A stretch of DNA of 64,000 bases from Glycomyces xiaoerkulensis (GTDB lineage: Bacteria > Actinomycetota > Actinomycetes > Mycobacteriales > Micromonosporaceae). This document shows, one piece after another, positions 33,216 to 41,513 of the stretch (position 1 is the first letter of the stretch; each line of letters opens with the position of its first letter). Where the stretch lies: the NCBI RefSeq assembly GCF_002798405.1, contig NZ_PGGV01000013.1, forward strand, positions 1 to 64,000. Direction: 5' to 3'. A program made the position numbers and the translations under genes. The notes below the pieces were generated by a model that was not told the origin of the DNA, searched no databases, and saw nothing but the letters and a program-made list of their open reading frames with translations.

Positions 33216-34229
33216 TCACAGCTTGGTCCGTTCGCCGGTGAGGCGGGTGACGACGTCGCCGAGCATCGCCGCGCCCATGACGTGGTCGCTCCCATCGGTG
33301 ACCAGGGCGACGTGGGTGGTCTCGGCCTGCATGGCGGCCAGTACCCGGTCGAGCGGCGTGGCGCGGTCGAGCCTGACCAGCGGCCGGATCTCGTGGTTGG
33401 GCAGCAGTCGGTCGGCTGGGTGGTCGAGCAGGTCCTTGATGTGGGCGTATCCGATGATCTCGCCCGTTTCGGTGACGGGGAAACGCGAATACCCGGTCTC
33501 CACACACAGTCGCTGCAGATCCCCGACAGTCGCGTCGGTCGCGGCGCTGACGAGGTCGGGGCTCGGCACCATGATCGACTCGGCGGTGTCCTCGCCGATG
33601 GACAAGGCCCCGCTGATCAGGGCGTGGGCCTCGGCGTCGAGCAGGCCTTCCCGTCTGGACTCGGCGATGAATCCGGCGACCTCGTCGGCGGTGAACGCGG
33701 AGGCGACCTCGTCCTTCGGTGCGACCTTCAGCAGCCGCAGCGTGTGGTTGGCGATCCAGTTGACCACCACCAGCAGCGGCCTGAACACCGCGACGATGAC
33801 GTACAGGGGCGGTCCGAGGATCAGCGCCGCGCGCTCCGGTGAGGCGATCGCGATGTTCTTGGGCACCATCTCGCCCACGGTCATGTGGAACGACAGCACG
33901 ATCGTCAGCGCGATGGCCAGTGCGATCGGATGCAGCCAGGCGCCTGGAACGCCGAGGGCGCCGAGGGGTCCTTCGATGGCGTGGGCGATGGCGGGCTCGG
34001 CAACCGCGCCGAGGCCCAAGGAGCACATGGTGATGCCGAGTTGGGCGCCGGCCATCATCAGCGACACCCGCTCCAGGGCGCGCAGGGTAAAGCGGGCGGC
34101 GCGCCCGCCGGCGGCGGCGCGCGGCTCGATCTGGGTGCGCCGTGCCGAGATCAGCGCGAACTCGGCGCCGACGAAGAAGGCGTTGCCGAGCAGGAGCGCG
34201 ATGCCGACTGCCAGTCCGGTCCAGTCCAT
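33216..34229 (-). CDS. HCC/CorC-type CNNM-domain protein with CBS pair
   Basis: A 337-aa membrane protein: DUF21/CNNM transmembrane domain (residues 1-160; GNAFFVGAEFALISARRTQI, LGITMCSLGLGAVAEPA, TVGEMVPKNIAIASPE) and two CBS motifs (about 205-325; SIGEDTAESIMVPSPDLVS, VETGYSRFPVTETGEIIGYA, ALVTDGSDHVMGAAMLGDVV). It lacks the C-terminal CorC_HlyC domain its neighbour has. Family members are linked to Mg2+/Co2+ efflux or membrane integrity. Its ATG overlaps the stop of the upstream paralogue (TAATG), so the two are translated together and may form a heterodimer. Confidence 0.92.
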   Translation of the reverse strand: MDWTGLAVGIALLLGNAFFVGAEFALISARRTQIEPRAAAGGRAARFTLRALERVSLMMAGAQLGITMCSLGLGAVAEPAIAHAIEGPLGALGVPGAWLHPIALAIALTIVLSFHMTVGEMVPKNIAIASPERAALILGPPLYVIVAVFRPLLVVVNWIANHTLRLLKVAPKDEVASAFTADEVAGFIAESRREGLLDAEAHALISGALSIGEDTAESIMVPSPDLVSAATDATVGDLQRLCVETGYSRFPVTETGEIIGYAHIKDLLDHPADRLLPNHEIRPLVRLDRATPLDRVLAAMQAETTHVALVTDGSDHVMGAAMLGDVVTRLTGERTKL

Positions 34230-35611
34230 TACCGCCGGTTCCCTTCAACGGTCGCCGCGTCGTCCGATGCGGGCGCGGCGGTGAGGTGGACGCGGGCCAC
34301 GCGGTGTCCGTCGATCGCGGTGACTGCCAGTCTCGCCCGCACCGACGTGGGCAGGCCGTCCTCGTCGAGGCGGCCGGTGTCGGTCGCGTCGAGGGCGATC
34401 GCGTCGCCGACTTTGGCGAAGCGGCCGAGTTCCTCGGTGATCATGCCGCCGATGGTGTCGGTGTGTTCGGCCTCGGGGAGGGCGACGCCGGTGACGTCGC
34501 CGACCTCATCGGGGCGGATCAGGCCCGGCAGTGACCAGGAGCCGTAGCCGAGGCGGCGTGGACGACCCGCGGGCCGGTCCTGCTCATCGTCGATCTCGCC
34601 GAGGACCTCTTCGGCGAGGTCTTCGAGGGTGACGATGCCGTCGGTGCCGCCGTACTCATCGACCACGACCGCCAGTTGGAGGCCGCCGCGCAGTTGGGGA
34701 AGTACGTCATCGAGCGTCATCGTCGCCGGCACCGCGCTGATCGCGGTCATGATGGCCGTGGCCCGCACCTCACCGCGGCGGTCTTCGGGGACGCCGAGCG
34801 CGGCCTTGAAGTGGACGGCGCCGACGATCTCGTCGACCGAGGAGTCCTGGACGGGGAAGCGGGCATAGCCGGTGCGCGTGGTCAGATCGAGGATCCGGGC
34901 GGCGGTGGCGTCGGCGTCGACGAAACGCACCCGGGGCCTGGGGGTCATCACATCGGCGGCGGTGAGCTGGTCGAATTCGGTGGCCTGGGTCAGTCGCGTA
35001 GCCGCCTCCCGGTCGAGCAGACCTTCGGCCGCCGAGCGGGTCGCGAGCACGGCCAGCTCGGGTGCCGAGCGGGCCGAGGCCAACTCCTCGCGCGGCTCGA
35101 TGCCGAGGCCGCGGACCATGGCGTTGGAGGCACCGTTGAGCACGACGATGAGCGGGCGGGTCGCTGCGGTGAAAGCTCGCTGCGCCCCGGCTACGGCGCG
35201 GGCGATGCGCACCGGCTCTGAGATGGCCCAGTTCTTGGGGATGAGCTCGCCGAAGACCATCTGTGCCACGGTGGCGATGATGAACGCCGCGGTAAGGGCG
35301 ATGCCGAGACTCGTCGCCTCACCGAGCCCTGCGGCCCCGATCGGCACGGCCAGGAGTGTCGCGATCGAGGGCTCGGCGATGAAGCCGACGACCAGGCTGG
35401 TGATGGTGATGCCCAGCTGCGCGCCCGACAACTGCGTCGACAGCGATCCCAGGGCCTTGCGAACCGAGTCGGCGCGCCTGTCGCCGGATTCGGCGGCGCG
35501 GGTGATGTTGGGGCGGTCGACGGTGACGAGCGCGAACTCGGCGGCGACGAACAGCGCGTTCAACGAGATTAGGACGACGGCCAACACGACCAGCAGCGAT
35601 GCCGCTATCAC
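34229..35611 (-). CDS. HCC/CorC-type CNNM-CBS-CorC_HlyC protein
   Basis: A 460-aa paralogue of the next gene, with the full three-part plan. DUF21 membrane domain (1-185): NALFVAAEFALVTVDRPNIT, LGITITSLVVGFIAEPSIA, MVFGELIPKNWAISEP. CBS pair (about 215-340): LTAADVMTPRPRVRFVDADA, LAVVVDEYGGTDGIVTLEDL, EEVLGEIDDEQD. C-terminal CorC_HlyC domain (about 350-450): SWSLPGLIRPDEVGDVTG, IGGMITEELGRFAKVGDA. The GTG start 35611 has its AGGAGGG ribosome site inside a hairpin, which may couple translation to conditions. Likely role: divalent-cation (Mg2+) efflux or homeostasis. Confidence 0.93.
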   Translation of the reverse strand: MIAASLLVVLAVVLISLNALFVAAEFALVTVDRPNITRAAESGDRRADSVRKALGSLSTQLSGAQLGITITSLVVGFIAEPSIATLLAVPIGAAGLGEATSLGIALTAAFIIATVAQMVFGELIPKNWAISEPVRIARAVAGAQRAFTAATRPLIVVLNGASNAMVRGLGIEPREELASARSAPELAVLATRSAAEGLLDREAATRLTQATEFDQLTAADVMTPRPRVRFVDADATAARILDLTTRTGYARFPVQDSSVDEIVGAVHFKAALGVPEDRRGEVRATAIMTAISAVPATMTLDDVLPQLRGGLQLAVVVDEYGGTDGIVTLEDLAEEVLGEIDDEQDRPAGRPRRLGYGSWSLPGLIRPDEVGDVTGVALPEAEHTDTIGGMITEELGRFAKVGDAIALDATDTGRLDEDGLPTSVRARLAVTAIDGHRVARVHLTAAPASDDAATVEGNRR

Positions 35612-35612
35612 T

Positions 35613-35629
35613 GCAGGAGGCCCTCCTGC
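35613..35629 (-). promoter_or_regulatory. hairpin enclosing the ribosome site of the CorC-type gene
   Basis: On the minus strand GCAGGAGGGCCTCCTGC is an 8+8 near-perfect palindrome. Folding the GCAGGA/TCCTGC arms around GGGCC buries the AGGAGGG ribosome site just upstream of GTG 35611. It could dampen or switch translation. Confidence 0.45.
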
Positions 35630-35733
35630 GACGGTGACAACGGGCCGGATCTATGCGCGCCTGAGTCCATACTCACGCAACCTACCGGATCGGCGCCGCA
35701 CTCGGCCACGCGGTTGCGGCCGCGATCACGGGT

Positions 35734-36102
35734 CTACGGGTTCGCAGGGCCGGTGGAGGACCGGATCGCTGAAGTGGACAATCGGCCACCCGGCCCCGCT
35801 CGCGACAATGCCTTGCGGTGGACATAGAGGTCGTAGCCGATCGCGGGCACCTCGGCGGCCCGCTCCCAGCCCAGACGGCGGTAGGAGCCGGGTGCGTAGC
35901 AGTCGGGGCGGGTCCGCGGCCACACCGTGCCGTAGTCCTCGCGGACCAAAGCCGGGAGCTTCGCTCCAAGACCCTGCCCGCGAGCGGCGGGGTCGATCAT
36001 GACTTCGACGACCTCGAACGGAGTCTCGGCCCACAGCGCGCCGGTCGCCTCCGGGCCGAGGGATCGGCGATCGCTCGGTCCATCAACCGGTCGGGGACGC
36101 GC
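35734..36102 (-). pseudogene. remnant of a GNAT acetyltransferase
   Basis: An open stretch of about 120 codons without a good start, bounded upstream by TGA (complement of 36103-36105). It contains the acetyl-CoA loop VMIDPAARGQGLGAKLPALV and the C-terminal strand GSYRRLGWERAAEVPAIGYD, so it is the second half of a GNAT domain. The first half cannot be found upstream in any frame. An internal ATG (36000) could still make an 88-aa piece, but it would lack the N-terminal strands. Confidence 0.6.
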
Positions 36103-36582
36103 TCAGCGGCGGGCCGCCCGTACGCGAGGCCCGGCACCGATCCGTCCTCGCCGGTGCCGTCGACGCCCGTCGCGCCCGGCCGATCGAGATGCCAGGAGGG
36201 ACTCCTCGGTCGAGCGGCGCGGCTCGCGCCAGGGCGGGGGCGGTGAAGCAGGTGTTTCTACACCCCAGTCCAGCCCGTGGCGCGGTCGCGCACTGCGGCG
36301 GGGTCCAGGTCTCCCAGCCGCGGCACAGCTCGGGCCAAGCTCGTCTCCACCGGCGGGTCCCCCCACTCATCGAAGCACTATCGCCAATAATTTACTATTG
36401 CCATATATTTGCAATAAGAGCATGGAGCCCTGGCGTGCCTACCGTCTCGAGCCGCGACCGCCGAACGCGGATACGGGCGTCGAGCGGGCGGGGGATAGGC
36501 AAGCCCTGGCTGATGCAAACGAATGGCACGAGCAACTCTTGGCGTCAGGAACCCTGTGCCGCGATCGAAGGAGACCACTTGC
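36103..36582. other. spacer upstream of superoxide dismutase
   Basis: No gene supported. The first 240 bases are GC-rich with Arg-rich shadow frames. Around 36385-36420 there is an AT-rich island containing the Nur-like box, the most likely promoter region for the downstream sod gene, which leaves a leader of roughly 150 bases. Confidence 0.5.
36398..36414. promoter_or_regulatory. Nur-box-like site upstream of superoxide dismutase
   Basis: TTGCCA-TATAT-TTGCAA fits the nickel-responsive Nur consensus tTGCaa-N5-ttGCAA at nearly every position. The wider TATTGC...GCAATA (36396-36416) is also a perfect 6-bp inverted repeat. In Streptomyces, Nur with nickel represses the Fe-SOD gene; the same logic is inferred here. 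Confidence 0.55.
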
Positions 36583-37185
36583 ATGACCGCCTACACGCTT
36601 CCGGACCTGCCCTATGACTACGGCTCGCTGGAGCCGCACATCAACGGCCACATCATGGAACTCCACCACGACAAGCACCACGCCGCGTATGTCAAAGGCG
36701 CCAACGACACCCTCGAACGCATCGCCGAAGCCCGCGACCAGGGCGACTTCACCTCGATCGTGGGCCTGGAGAAGACCCTCGCGTTCAACGTCTCCGGCCA
36801 CGTCCTCCACTCCCTGTACTGGGAGAACATGAGCCCCGACGGTGGCGGCCGCCCCGAAGGCGACCTCGCCGATGCCATCGACGAGCACTTCGGGTCGTTC
36901 GAGGGTTTCCACGGCCAGCTCTCGGCGGCGACCACCCTCGTCCAAGGCTCCGGCTGGGGCGTGCTGTCGTACGAGCCGACCTCCAAGCGCCTCATCGTCG
37001 AGCAGGTCTACGACCACCACGGCAACGTCGCCCGGACCTCGGTCCCGCTGCTGGCCTTCGACGCGTGGGAGCACGCGTACTACCTCCAGTACAAGAACGT
37101 CCGGCCCGACTTCGTCAAAGCCATGTGGGAGGTCGTGAACTGGCAGGACGTCGCCGCCCGCTACGCAGCCGCCACGAGCGCCTGA
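36583..37185 (+). CDS. superoxide dismutase, Fe/Mn family
   Basis: Cytosolic SOD, 200 aa, the usual size. ATG 36583 follows GAAGGAG. Metal ligands are His28 (MELHHDKHH), His76 (VLHSLYW), Asp160 and His164 ([14 protein letters not shown]). The C-terminal domain has [12 protein letters not shown] and DVWEH-type DAWEH. Gln in VQGSGWG near residue 121 is a Mn-like feature, though the metal cannot be fixed from sequence. A Nur-like box 170 bases upstream suggests nickel-dependent repression, as for sodF in Streptomyces. A 15-bp hairpin follows the gene. Confidence 0.96.
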   Translation: MTAYTLPDLPYDYGSLEPHINGHIMELHHDKHHAAYVKGANDTLERIAEARDQGDFTSIVGLEKTLAFNVSGHVLHSLYWENMSPDGGGRPEGDLADAIDEHFGSFEGFHGQLSAATTLVQGSGWGVLSYEPTSKRLIVEQVYDHHGNVARTSVPLLAFDAWEHAYYLQYKNVRPDFVKAMWEVVNWQDVAARYAAATSA

Positions 37186-37270
37186 CCGACTTCGCCGTGT
37201 CCACATAGACGTGGAGGGCGCCGGTCGTCCTCCTCGACACCGTCACCGGAAGGTGGGGGTGTGATTCCAG

Positions 37271-37311
37271 GACGGGCCCGGCCGGACCTGAACAACCCGG
37301 CCGGGCCCGTC
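37271..37311 (+). terminator. terminator after superoxide dismutase
   Basis: A perfect 15-bp stem GACGGGCCCGGCCGG with an 11-base loop lies 85 bases after the sod stop. The rest of the 479-base spacer to the LacI gene (37186-37664) holds no gene I can support, only this hairpin and the promoter/operators described below. Confidence 0.8.
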
Positions 37312-37584
37312 GCCGTCAGCAGCCTCGGACTCCCCGACGGGTCTCGAACGACTTCCGTCCGTGGTGCTCCGTGCTCGGCCGCGGGGAATTCACCGAGGAT
37401 CGCGGGTATTCGGCATGTGCAACATCGTGGGCCGGGCTTGTCGCATTCGGTGCGGTTCAGCGCGGGAGTTCGGCGATGGCCCGCTCTGGCTGGTCTTGGG
37501 ACCTTCGATCTCACCGGTTCACGGATGTGCGCCGACCGGTCGTCGCTCAGTAGCCAGGGGTAACTGAAGTTATACGACTGTGAC

Positions 37585-37613
37585 TTGCGTCTGTGATCCA
37601 GGCGGACTAGAGT
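37585..37613 (+). promoter_or_regulatory. promoter of the LacI-led operon
   Basis: TTGCGT (37585-37590), a 17-base spacer and TAGAGT (37608-37613). The predicted start of transcription (about 37620) falls inside the first of two adjacent LacI operators. Confidence 0.65.
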
Positions 37614-37616
37614 TGC

Positions 37617-37643
37617 GCAAAACGCTTTGCCAAAGCGCTTTGG
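37617..37643. promoter_or_regulatory. tandem LacI-type operators
   Basis: Two abutting sites: GCAAAACGCTTTGC (37617-37630, imperfect dyad) and CCAAAGCGCTTTGG (37630-37643, perfect 14-bp palindrome with central CG). They cover +1 to about +23 of the predicted transcript, 22 bases ahead of the lacI-type start, so autoregulation of the whole operon is expected. Confidence 0.8.
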
Positions 37644-37664
37644 AACTAGAAGGGCCTGGACTCG

Positions 37665-38711
37665 ATGGTCTCGATCGCGGATGTCGCAACACTCGCCGGC
37701 GTGAGCCCCACGACGGTCTCGCACGCTCTCAGCGGCAAACGGAAGGTCAGCGCGGACGTGCGGGAGCGCGTGTTCGCGGCGGTCGAGGAACTCGGGTACC
37801 ACCCGGGGCGCTCGGCACAGAGCCTCGCCAGCGGCCGGACGCGGATCCTGGGACTGATCGTGCCCGACATCGGCAACGGCTACTTCGCCGAACTAGCGCA
37901 GGGAGTCGAGCAGACGGCCACGGTCGGCGGATACAACGTGCTGCTGTGCACGACCGGCTTCGACCACGAGCGTGAGAAGCAGGCCTTCGAGATGATCCGG
38001 TCGCGGGCGGTCGACGGCGTGGTCTACGCCGCCGGATCGCCGCCGAGCAATTCCGAACTCGCCCGCCTGCTCGGAGACCTCCCGCTGGTGCTGGTCGACG
38101 AGGAGGTCCCCGGAACCGATGCCACGGCGTTCATCTCCGACAACTACGAGGGCGGCCGGAACGCGGCCGAGCACCTGCTCGGACTCGGTCATCGTGAAGT
38201 GCTCGTCCTCCAGGCGAACGCCGACCTCATCAGCAGCCGCGAACGCGTCCGAGGCTTCACTGAAGCATGGGCCGCCGCCGGTGCGCCGGAACCGCGGCTC
38301 GCCAGCGGCGGCTTCACCCATGAAGGCGGACGCGCGGCGATCGAACCGTTCGTCGAGGCGTTCGCGAATGGCGATCTCTCCGGTGTTTTCGCGGCCAACG
38401 ACCTGATGGCGCTGGGCGCGATCGACCGCCTCAACTCCGCCGAAGTGGAGACACCGCGGGACGTCTCGGTCGTCGGTTTCGACGACATCGTCCCGGCCCG
38501 CTATGTCCGCCCGCGCCTGACGACGATCCGGCAGGACGTGGCGGGCCTCGGAGGCTCGGCCGTCCAGGCCTTGGTCGCGGCGCTGGACCAGGACATCCGC
38601 CTCGACGGCCGACGCCACGTGTATCCCGTCGAACTGATCGTGCGCGACTCCACCGCCGCGCCGAGGACGGCCTCGACCATCGACGCCGACCTGAGATTGG
38701 AGGCCAGTTGA
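37665..38711 (+). CDS. LacI family transcriptional regulator
   Basis: A 348-aa repressor. The N-terminal helix-turn-helix reads SIADVATLAGVSPTTVSHAL, with hinge helix PGRSAQSLASGRTRILGL. The periplasmic-binding-like core starts GLIVPDIGNGYFAELAQGVE and includes VFAANDLMALGAIDRLNSA and DVSVVGFDDIVPARYVRPRL. It resembles RbsR/PurR-type sugar or nucleoside sensors. It sits first in a six- or seven-gene operon (TGATG overlap with the ABC ATPase gene) behind two palindromic operators it should bind. The inducer is likely the imported riboside-like substrate, inferred from the ribokinase at the operon end. Confidence 0.94.
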   Translation: MVSIADVATLAGVSPTTVSHALSGKRKVSADVRERVFAAVEELGYHPGRSAQSLASGRTRILGLIVPDIGNGYFAELAQGVEQTATVGGYNVLLCTTGFDHEREKQAFEMIRSRAVDGVVYAAGSPPSNSELARLLGDLPLVLVDEEVPGTDATAFISDNYEGGRNAAEHLLGLGHREVLVLQANADLISSRERVRGFTEAWAAAGAPEPRLASGGFTHEGGRAAIEPFVEAFANGDLSGVFAANDLMALGAIDRLNSAEVETPRDVSVVGFDDIVPARYVRPRLTTIRQDVAGLGGSAVQALVAALDQDIRLDGRRHVYPVELIVRDSTAAPRTASTIDADLRLEAS

Positions 38712-39481
38712 TGGCGAAGATCATGATCGATTCGGTCTCGAAGGAGTTCCTGACGGCGCGCAAGCGCACCGTCGCGCTCAACGAGACTTCACTGACCATC
38801 GAGGATGAGGAGATCGTCTGCGTCGTCGGCCCCAGCGGCTGCGGTAAGACGACCCTGCTCAACCTCATCGCGGGCTTCATCCGCCCCTCCTCGGGGACCA
38901 TCATCCTCGATGACAGGGAGGTCGCCGGCCCCTCGGCGGAACGCGCGGTCGTGTTCCAGTCCGATGCGGTCTTCCCCTGGCTGACGGTGGCCGACAACGT
39001 CGCTTTCGGCCCCCGCATGCAGGGCATGCGGGGGAGCCGGCGCGCCGAGCGCGTCGAGCGGTACCTGGATCTCGTCGGCCTGTCGGATTTCGCGGGCACC
39101 TATCCCAAGGAGCTGTCCGGCGGTATGCGCAAACGGGTCGACCTGGCCCGCGCCTACACCAGCGGACCGGACGTGCTGCTGCTCGACGAGCCGTTCGGGG
39201 CGCTCGACCTGTTCACCAAGGAGAACATGTGGACGGCGCTCAAGCGGGTGGCCGAGGCCGAACCGAAGACGATCGTGTTCGTCACCCACGACATCGAGGA
39301 GGCGCTCTTCCTCGGCCACCGCGTCGTCGTCATGACGCCCAGGCCCGCCCGAGTGCACAGCGTCGTCGACGTGCCGTTCGGCGCCGACCGGGCACTCGAC
39401 CTGCGTGCCGAGCCCGAGTTCCAGGCCCTCCGAATGCAGATCGCCCACTCGCTCAGGGAGGTTCACGATGGCGCGGCTTGA
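38711..39481 (+). CDS. ABC transporter ATPase, nitrate/sulfonate/taurine type
   Basis: A 256-aa ATPase of the SsuB/TauB/ThiZ class. Walker A is GPSGCGKTTLL, the Q-loop VVFQSDAVFPWLTV, the signature LSGGMRKRVDLARAY (canonical Q replaced by MRK, common in this class), Walker B VLLLDEPFGALD, and the H-loop FVTHDIEEAL. ATG 38711 shares one base with the lacI stop. It overlaps the permease gene by 14 bases. It powers the importer formed with the next two genes. Confidence 0.95.
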   Translation: MAKIMIDSVSKEFLTARKRTVALNETSLTIEDEEIVCVVGPSGCGKTTLLNLIAGFIRPSSGTIILDDREVAGPSAERAVVFQSDAVFPWLTVADNVAFGPRMQGMRGSRRAERVERYLDLVGLSDFAGTYPKELSGGMRKRVDLARAYTSGPDVLLLDEPFGALDLFTKENMWTALKRVAEAEPKTIVFVTHDIEEALFLGHRVVVMTPRPARVHSVVDVPFGADRALDLRAEPEFQALRMQIAHSLREVHDGAA

Positions 39482-40295
39482 TGCACCGAACCCGCCGGTA
39501 GCCGACGCATCGCCGCCGGGAACGTCGAGGCTCCCGGCGTCCGACCGCAACTTCGGGCCGCTGATCAGCATCGGCGTCGTCGCGTCGCTGCTCGTCGCGT
39601 GGTGGGTCGTGACCACCGGGACCGAGACCGTCACGCAACTGTACCTGCCCTCTCCGGAGTCGCTGTGGACGGCGATTACGACGCTCAACACGCAGTTGCT
39701 CGCCGACGCGGGAGCGACGCTCGGACGCGTAGTCGCCTCGTGGATCGGCGGGTCCGCCCTCGGCGTCGTGGTCGGCCTGGCTATGGCCCGCGCCCGCTGG
39801 CTCATGTACGCCCTGAACCCGATCATCGAGGCGGTGCGACCGGTGCCGCCGGTCGCGCTCATCCCGTTCGTGATCCTCTGGTTCGGGATCGGCGACACCG
39901 GCAAGCTCTTCCTCGGCGCGCTCGCGTGCTTCATGGTGATGGTCGTCAACACGACCATCGCGGCCGGCAACGTCCCGCCGGTCTACCTCCGTGCGGCCCG
40001 CTCGCTCGGTGCGGACGACGGGAACGTCTACCGCTCGGTCGTGCTGCCGGCCATCGTCCCGGAGATCCTGTCCGGCTTCCGGATCGGCAGCGCCCTGGCC
40101 TTCGCGGTCGTCGTGGCCGCCGAGTTCCTCGGTGCCGACGCCGGCATCGGCCGGCTCATCATGCAGGCCAGCCGGACGCTCAACACCTCGGTCGTGCTGC
40201 TCGGCACCGTCTGCATCGCGCTCATGGCCGTGATCCTCGATCAGGTCATCTCGCGGATCAGCGCCTATGTGACCCGTTGGGCGGCGCAGCACTGA
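39468..40295 (+). CDS. ABC transporter permease, nitrate/sulfonate/taurine type
   Basis: A 275-aa permease. ATG 39468 follows GGGAGG. About six helices; the cytosolic coupling loop is PPVYLRAARSLGADDGNVYR (EAA loop, here RAARSLGADD), and PVPPVALIPFVILWFGIGDT is the typical SsuC/TauC motif. It overlaps the 3' end of the ATPase gene, so the components are made together. Confidence 0.94.
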   Translation: MARLDAPNPPVADASPPGTSRLPASDRNFGPLISIGVVASLLVAWWVVTTGTETVTQLYLPSPESLWTAITTLNTQLLADAGATLGRVVASWIGGSALGVVVGLAMARARWLMYALNPIIEAVRPVPPVALIPFVILWFGIGDTGKLFLGALACFMVMVVNTTIAAGNVPPVYLRAARSLGADDGNVYRSVVLPAIVPEILSGFRIGSALAFAVVVAAEFLGADAGIGRLIMQASRTLNTSVVLLGTVCIALMAVILDQVISRISAYVTRWAAQH

Positions 40296-40380
40296 CCGAA
40301 CAAGACCACCACATACGTCACTCCAACGACTTGAGCACTCGCCGCGCCCAGGAGACGGCACCGATCGAAAGGAACGCACG

Positions 40381-41496
40381 ATGAAGACCGTGAAGCGATA
40401 CGCGGCCATCCCGGCGATCGCCGTCATGGCCCTCGCCGGCTGCGCGGGCGGCGCCGACACCCTGGAGGAGGGATCCGACGGGCTCACCGAGATCTCCATC
40501 GGCATCTCACCGTTCCAGGACACCTACCTGCCGATCATCGGAGAAGAGCAGGGCTGGTTCGAGGAGGCCGGACTCGACGTCGAACTCAAGTCGCTGGCCT
40601 GGAACGGGATCACGCCCGCGCTCGTCTCCGGCGATGTGGACATGGCGGTCAACAACACCACCGGCGTGGTCTCGACCGCGAACTCCGATCCCGACATCGT
40701 CTACGCGTACGGCTGGAACCCGTTCACCGAGGGCTCGGCGCTGATGGTCCGCGACGACGGCTCCGTCAAGACTATCGACGAGCTCGAATCGGAGCTCGGC
40801 GACCGCGAAGCGGCCCGTACCGCCATGATCGAGTCCCTTGAAGGCAAGACGATCGTGACGACGCTGTCGACCGACATGGGCAAGCAGCTCAACGACGCAC
40901 TGGCGTCCGTAGGGATGGACGAGCACGACGTCGAGTTCGTCGACATGGACCCGGACGCGGGCCTCGCGGCCTATCTGTCCGGCACCGGCGACGCCTATCT
41001 CGGCGGCGTTCCGCAGCGCTCGAAGGCGCTTGACGAAGGCATGGTCGTCGCGCTCGCGGGGACCGAGCTCGCACCGCCGCCCATCAACGGACTGATCACC
41101 AAGCGCGGCTATGTCGAGAACAACGAGGAAGAGCTGCTGGCATTCGTCAACGTCATGCACCGCATCATCCGCTACTGCAATGCCGAGACCGACGCCTGCG
41201 GGACCACCGTCACCGACCGGCTGAACGAGGAGACGGCAGCGGGGCTGACCCTCGACGGCTTCAAGGAGTACTGGCAGAACCTCGAGCTCTACGCGGGCAA
41301 CGCCGCCGAAGCCGAACAGATGATCCTCGACGAGGACGGCGTGGCCTATTGGAAGGACACCTGGGACAGCGACAACGCCTACCTCGTCGAGACCGGCGCG
41401 ATCCCGGCCGAGGTCGATGCCTCGGAGCACTTCCTCATGCCGGAACTCTGGGACGCCTATGCGGCCGAGTACGGCGAAGACGAAAGCGACTACTAG
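40381..41496 (+). CDS. ABC transporter substrate-binding lipoprotein, NMT1/SsuA type
   Basis: A 371-aa binding protein with lipobox LAGC (Cys about 21). Residues SIGISPFQDTYLPIIGEEQG and FEEAGLDVELKSLAWNGITP match NMT1-like binders of aromatic or sulfonated small molecules, pyrimidines and flavins, rather than CUT sugar binders. A pair of Cys in RYCNAETDACGTTVT near residue 260 may form a disulfide. It lies 85 bases after the permease. The ligand is unknown; LacI control and a ribokinase downstream suggest a ribose-containing compound. Confidence 0.92.
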   Translation: MKTVKRYAAIPAIAVMALAGCAGGADTLEEGSDGLTEISIGISPFQDTYLPIIGEEQGWFEEAGLDVELKSLAWNGITPALVSGDVDMAVNNTTGVVSTANSDPDIVYAYGWNPFTEGSALMVRDDGSVKTIDELESELGDREAARTAMIESLEGKTIVTTLSTDMGKQLNDALASVGMDEHDVEFVDMDPDAGLAAYLSGTGDAYLGGVPQRSKALDEGMVVALAGTELAPPPINGLITKRGYVENNEEELLAFVNVMHRIIRYCNAETDACGTTVTDRLNEETAAGLTLDGFKEYWQNLELYAGNAAEAEQMILDEDGVAYWKDTWDSDNAYLVETGAIPAEVDASEHFLMPELWDAYAAEYGEDESDY

Positions 41497-41513
41497 GAGA
41501 GGCGGGGACGACG

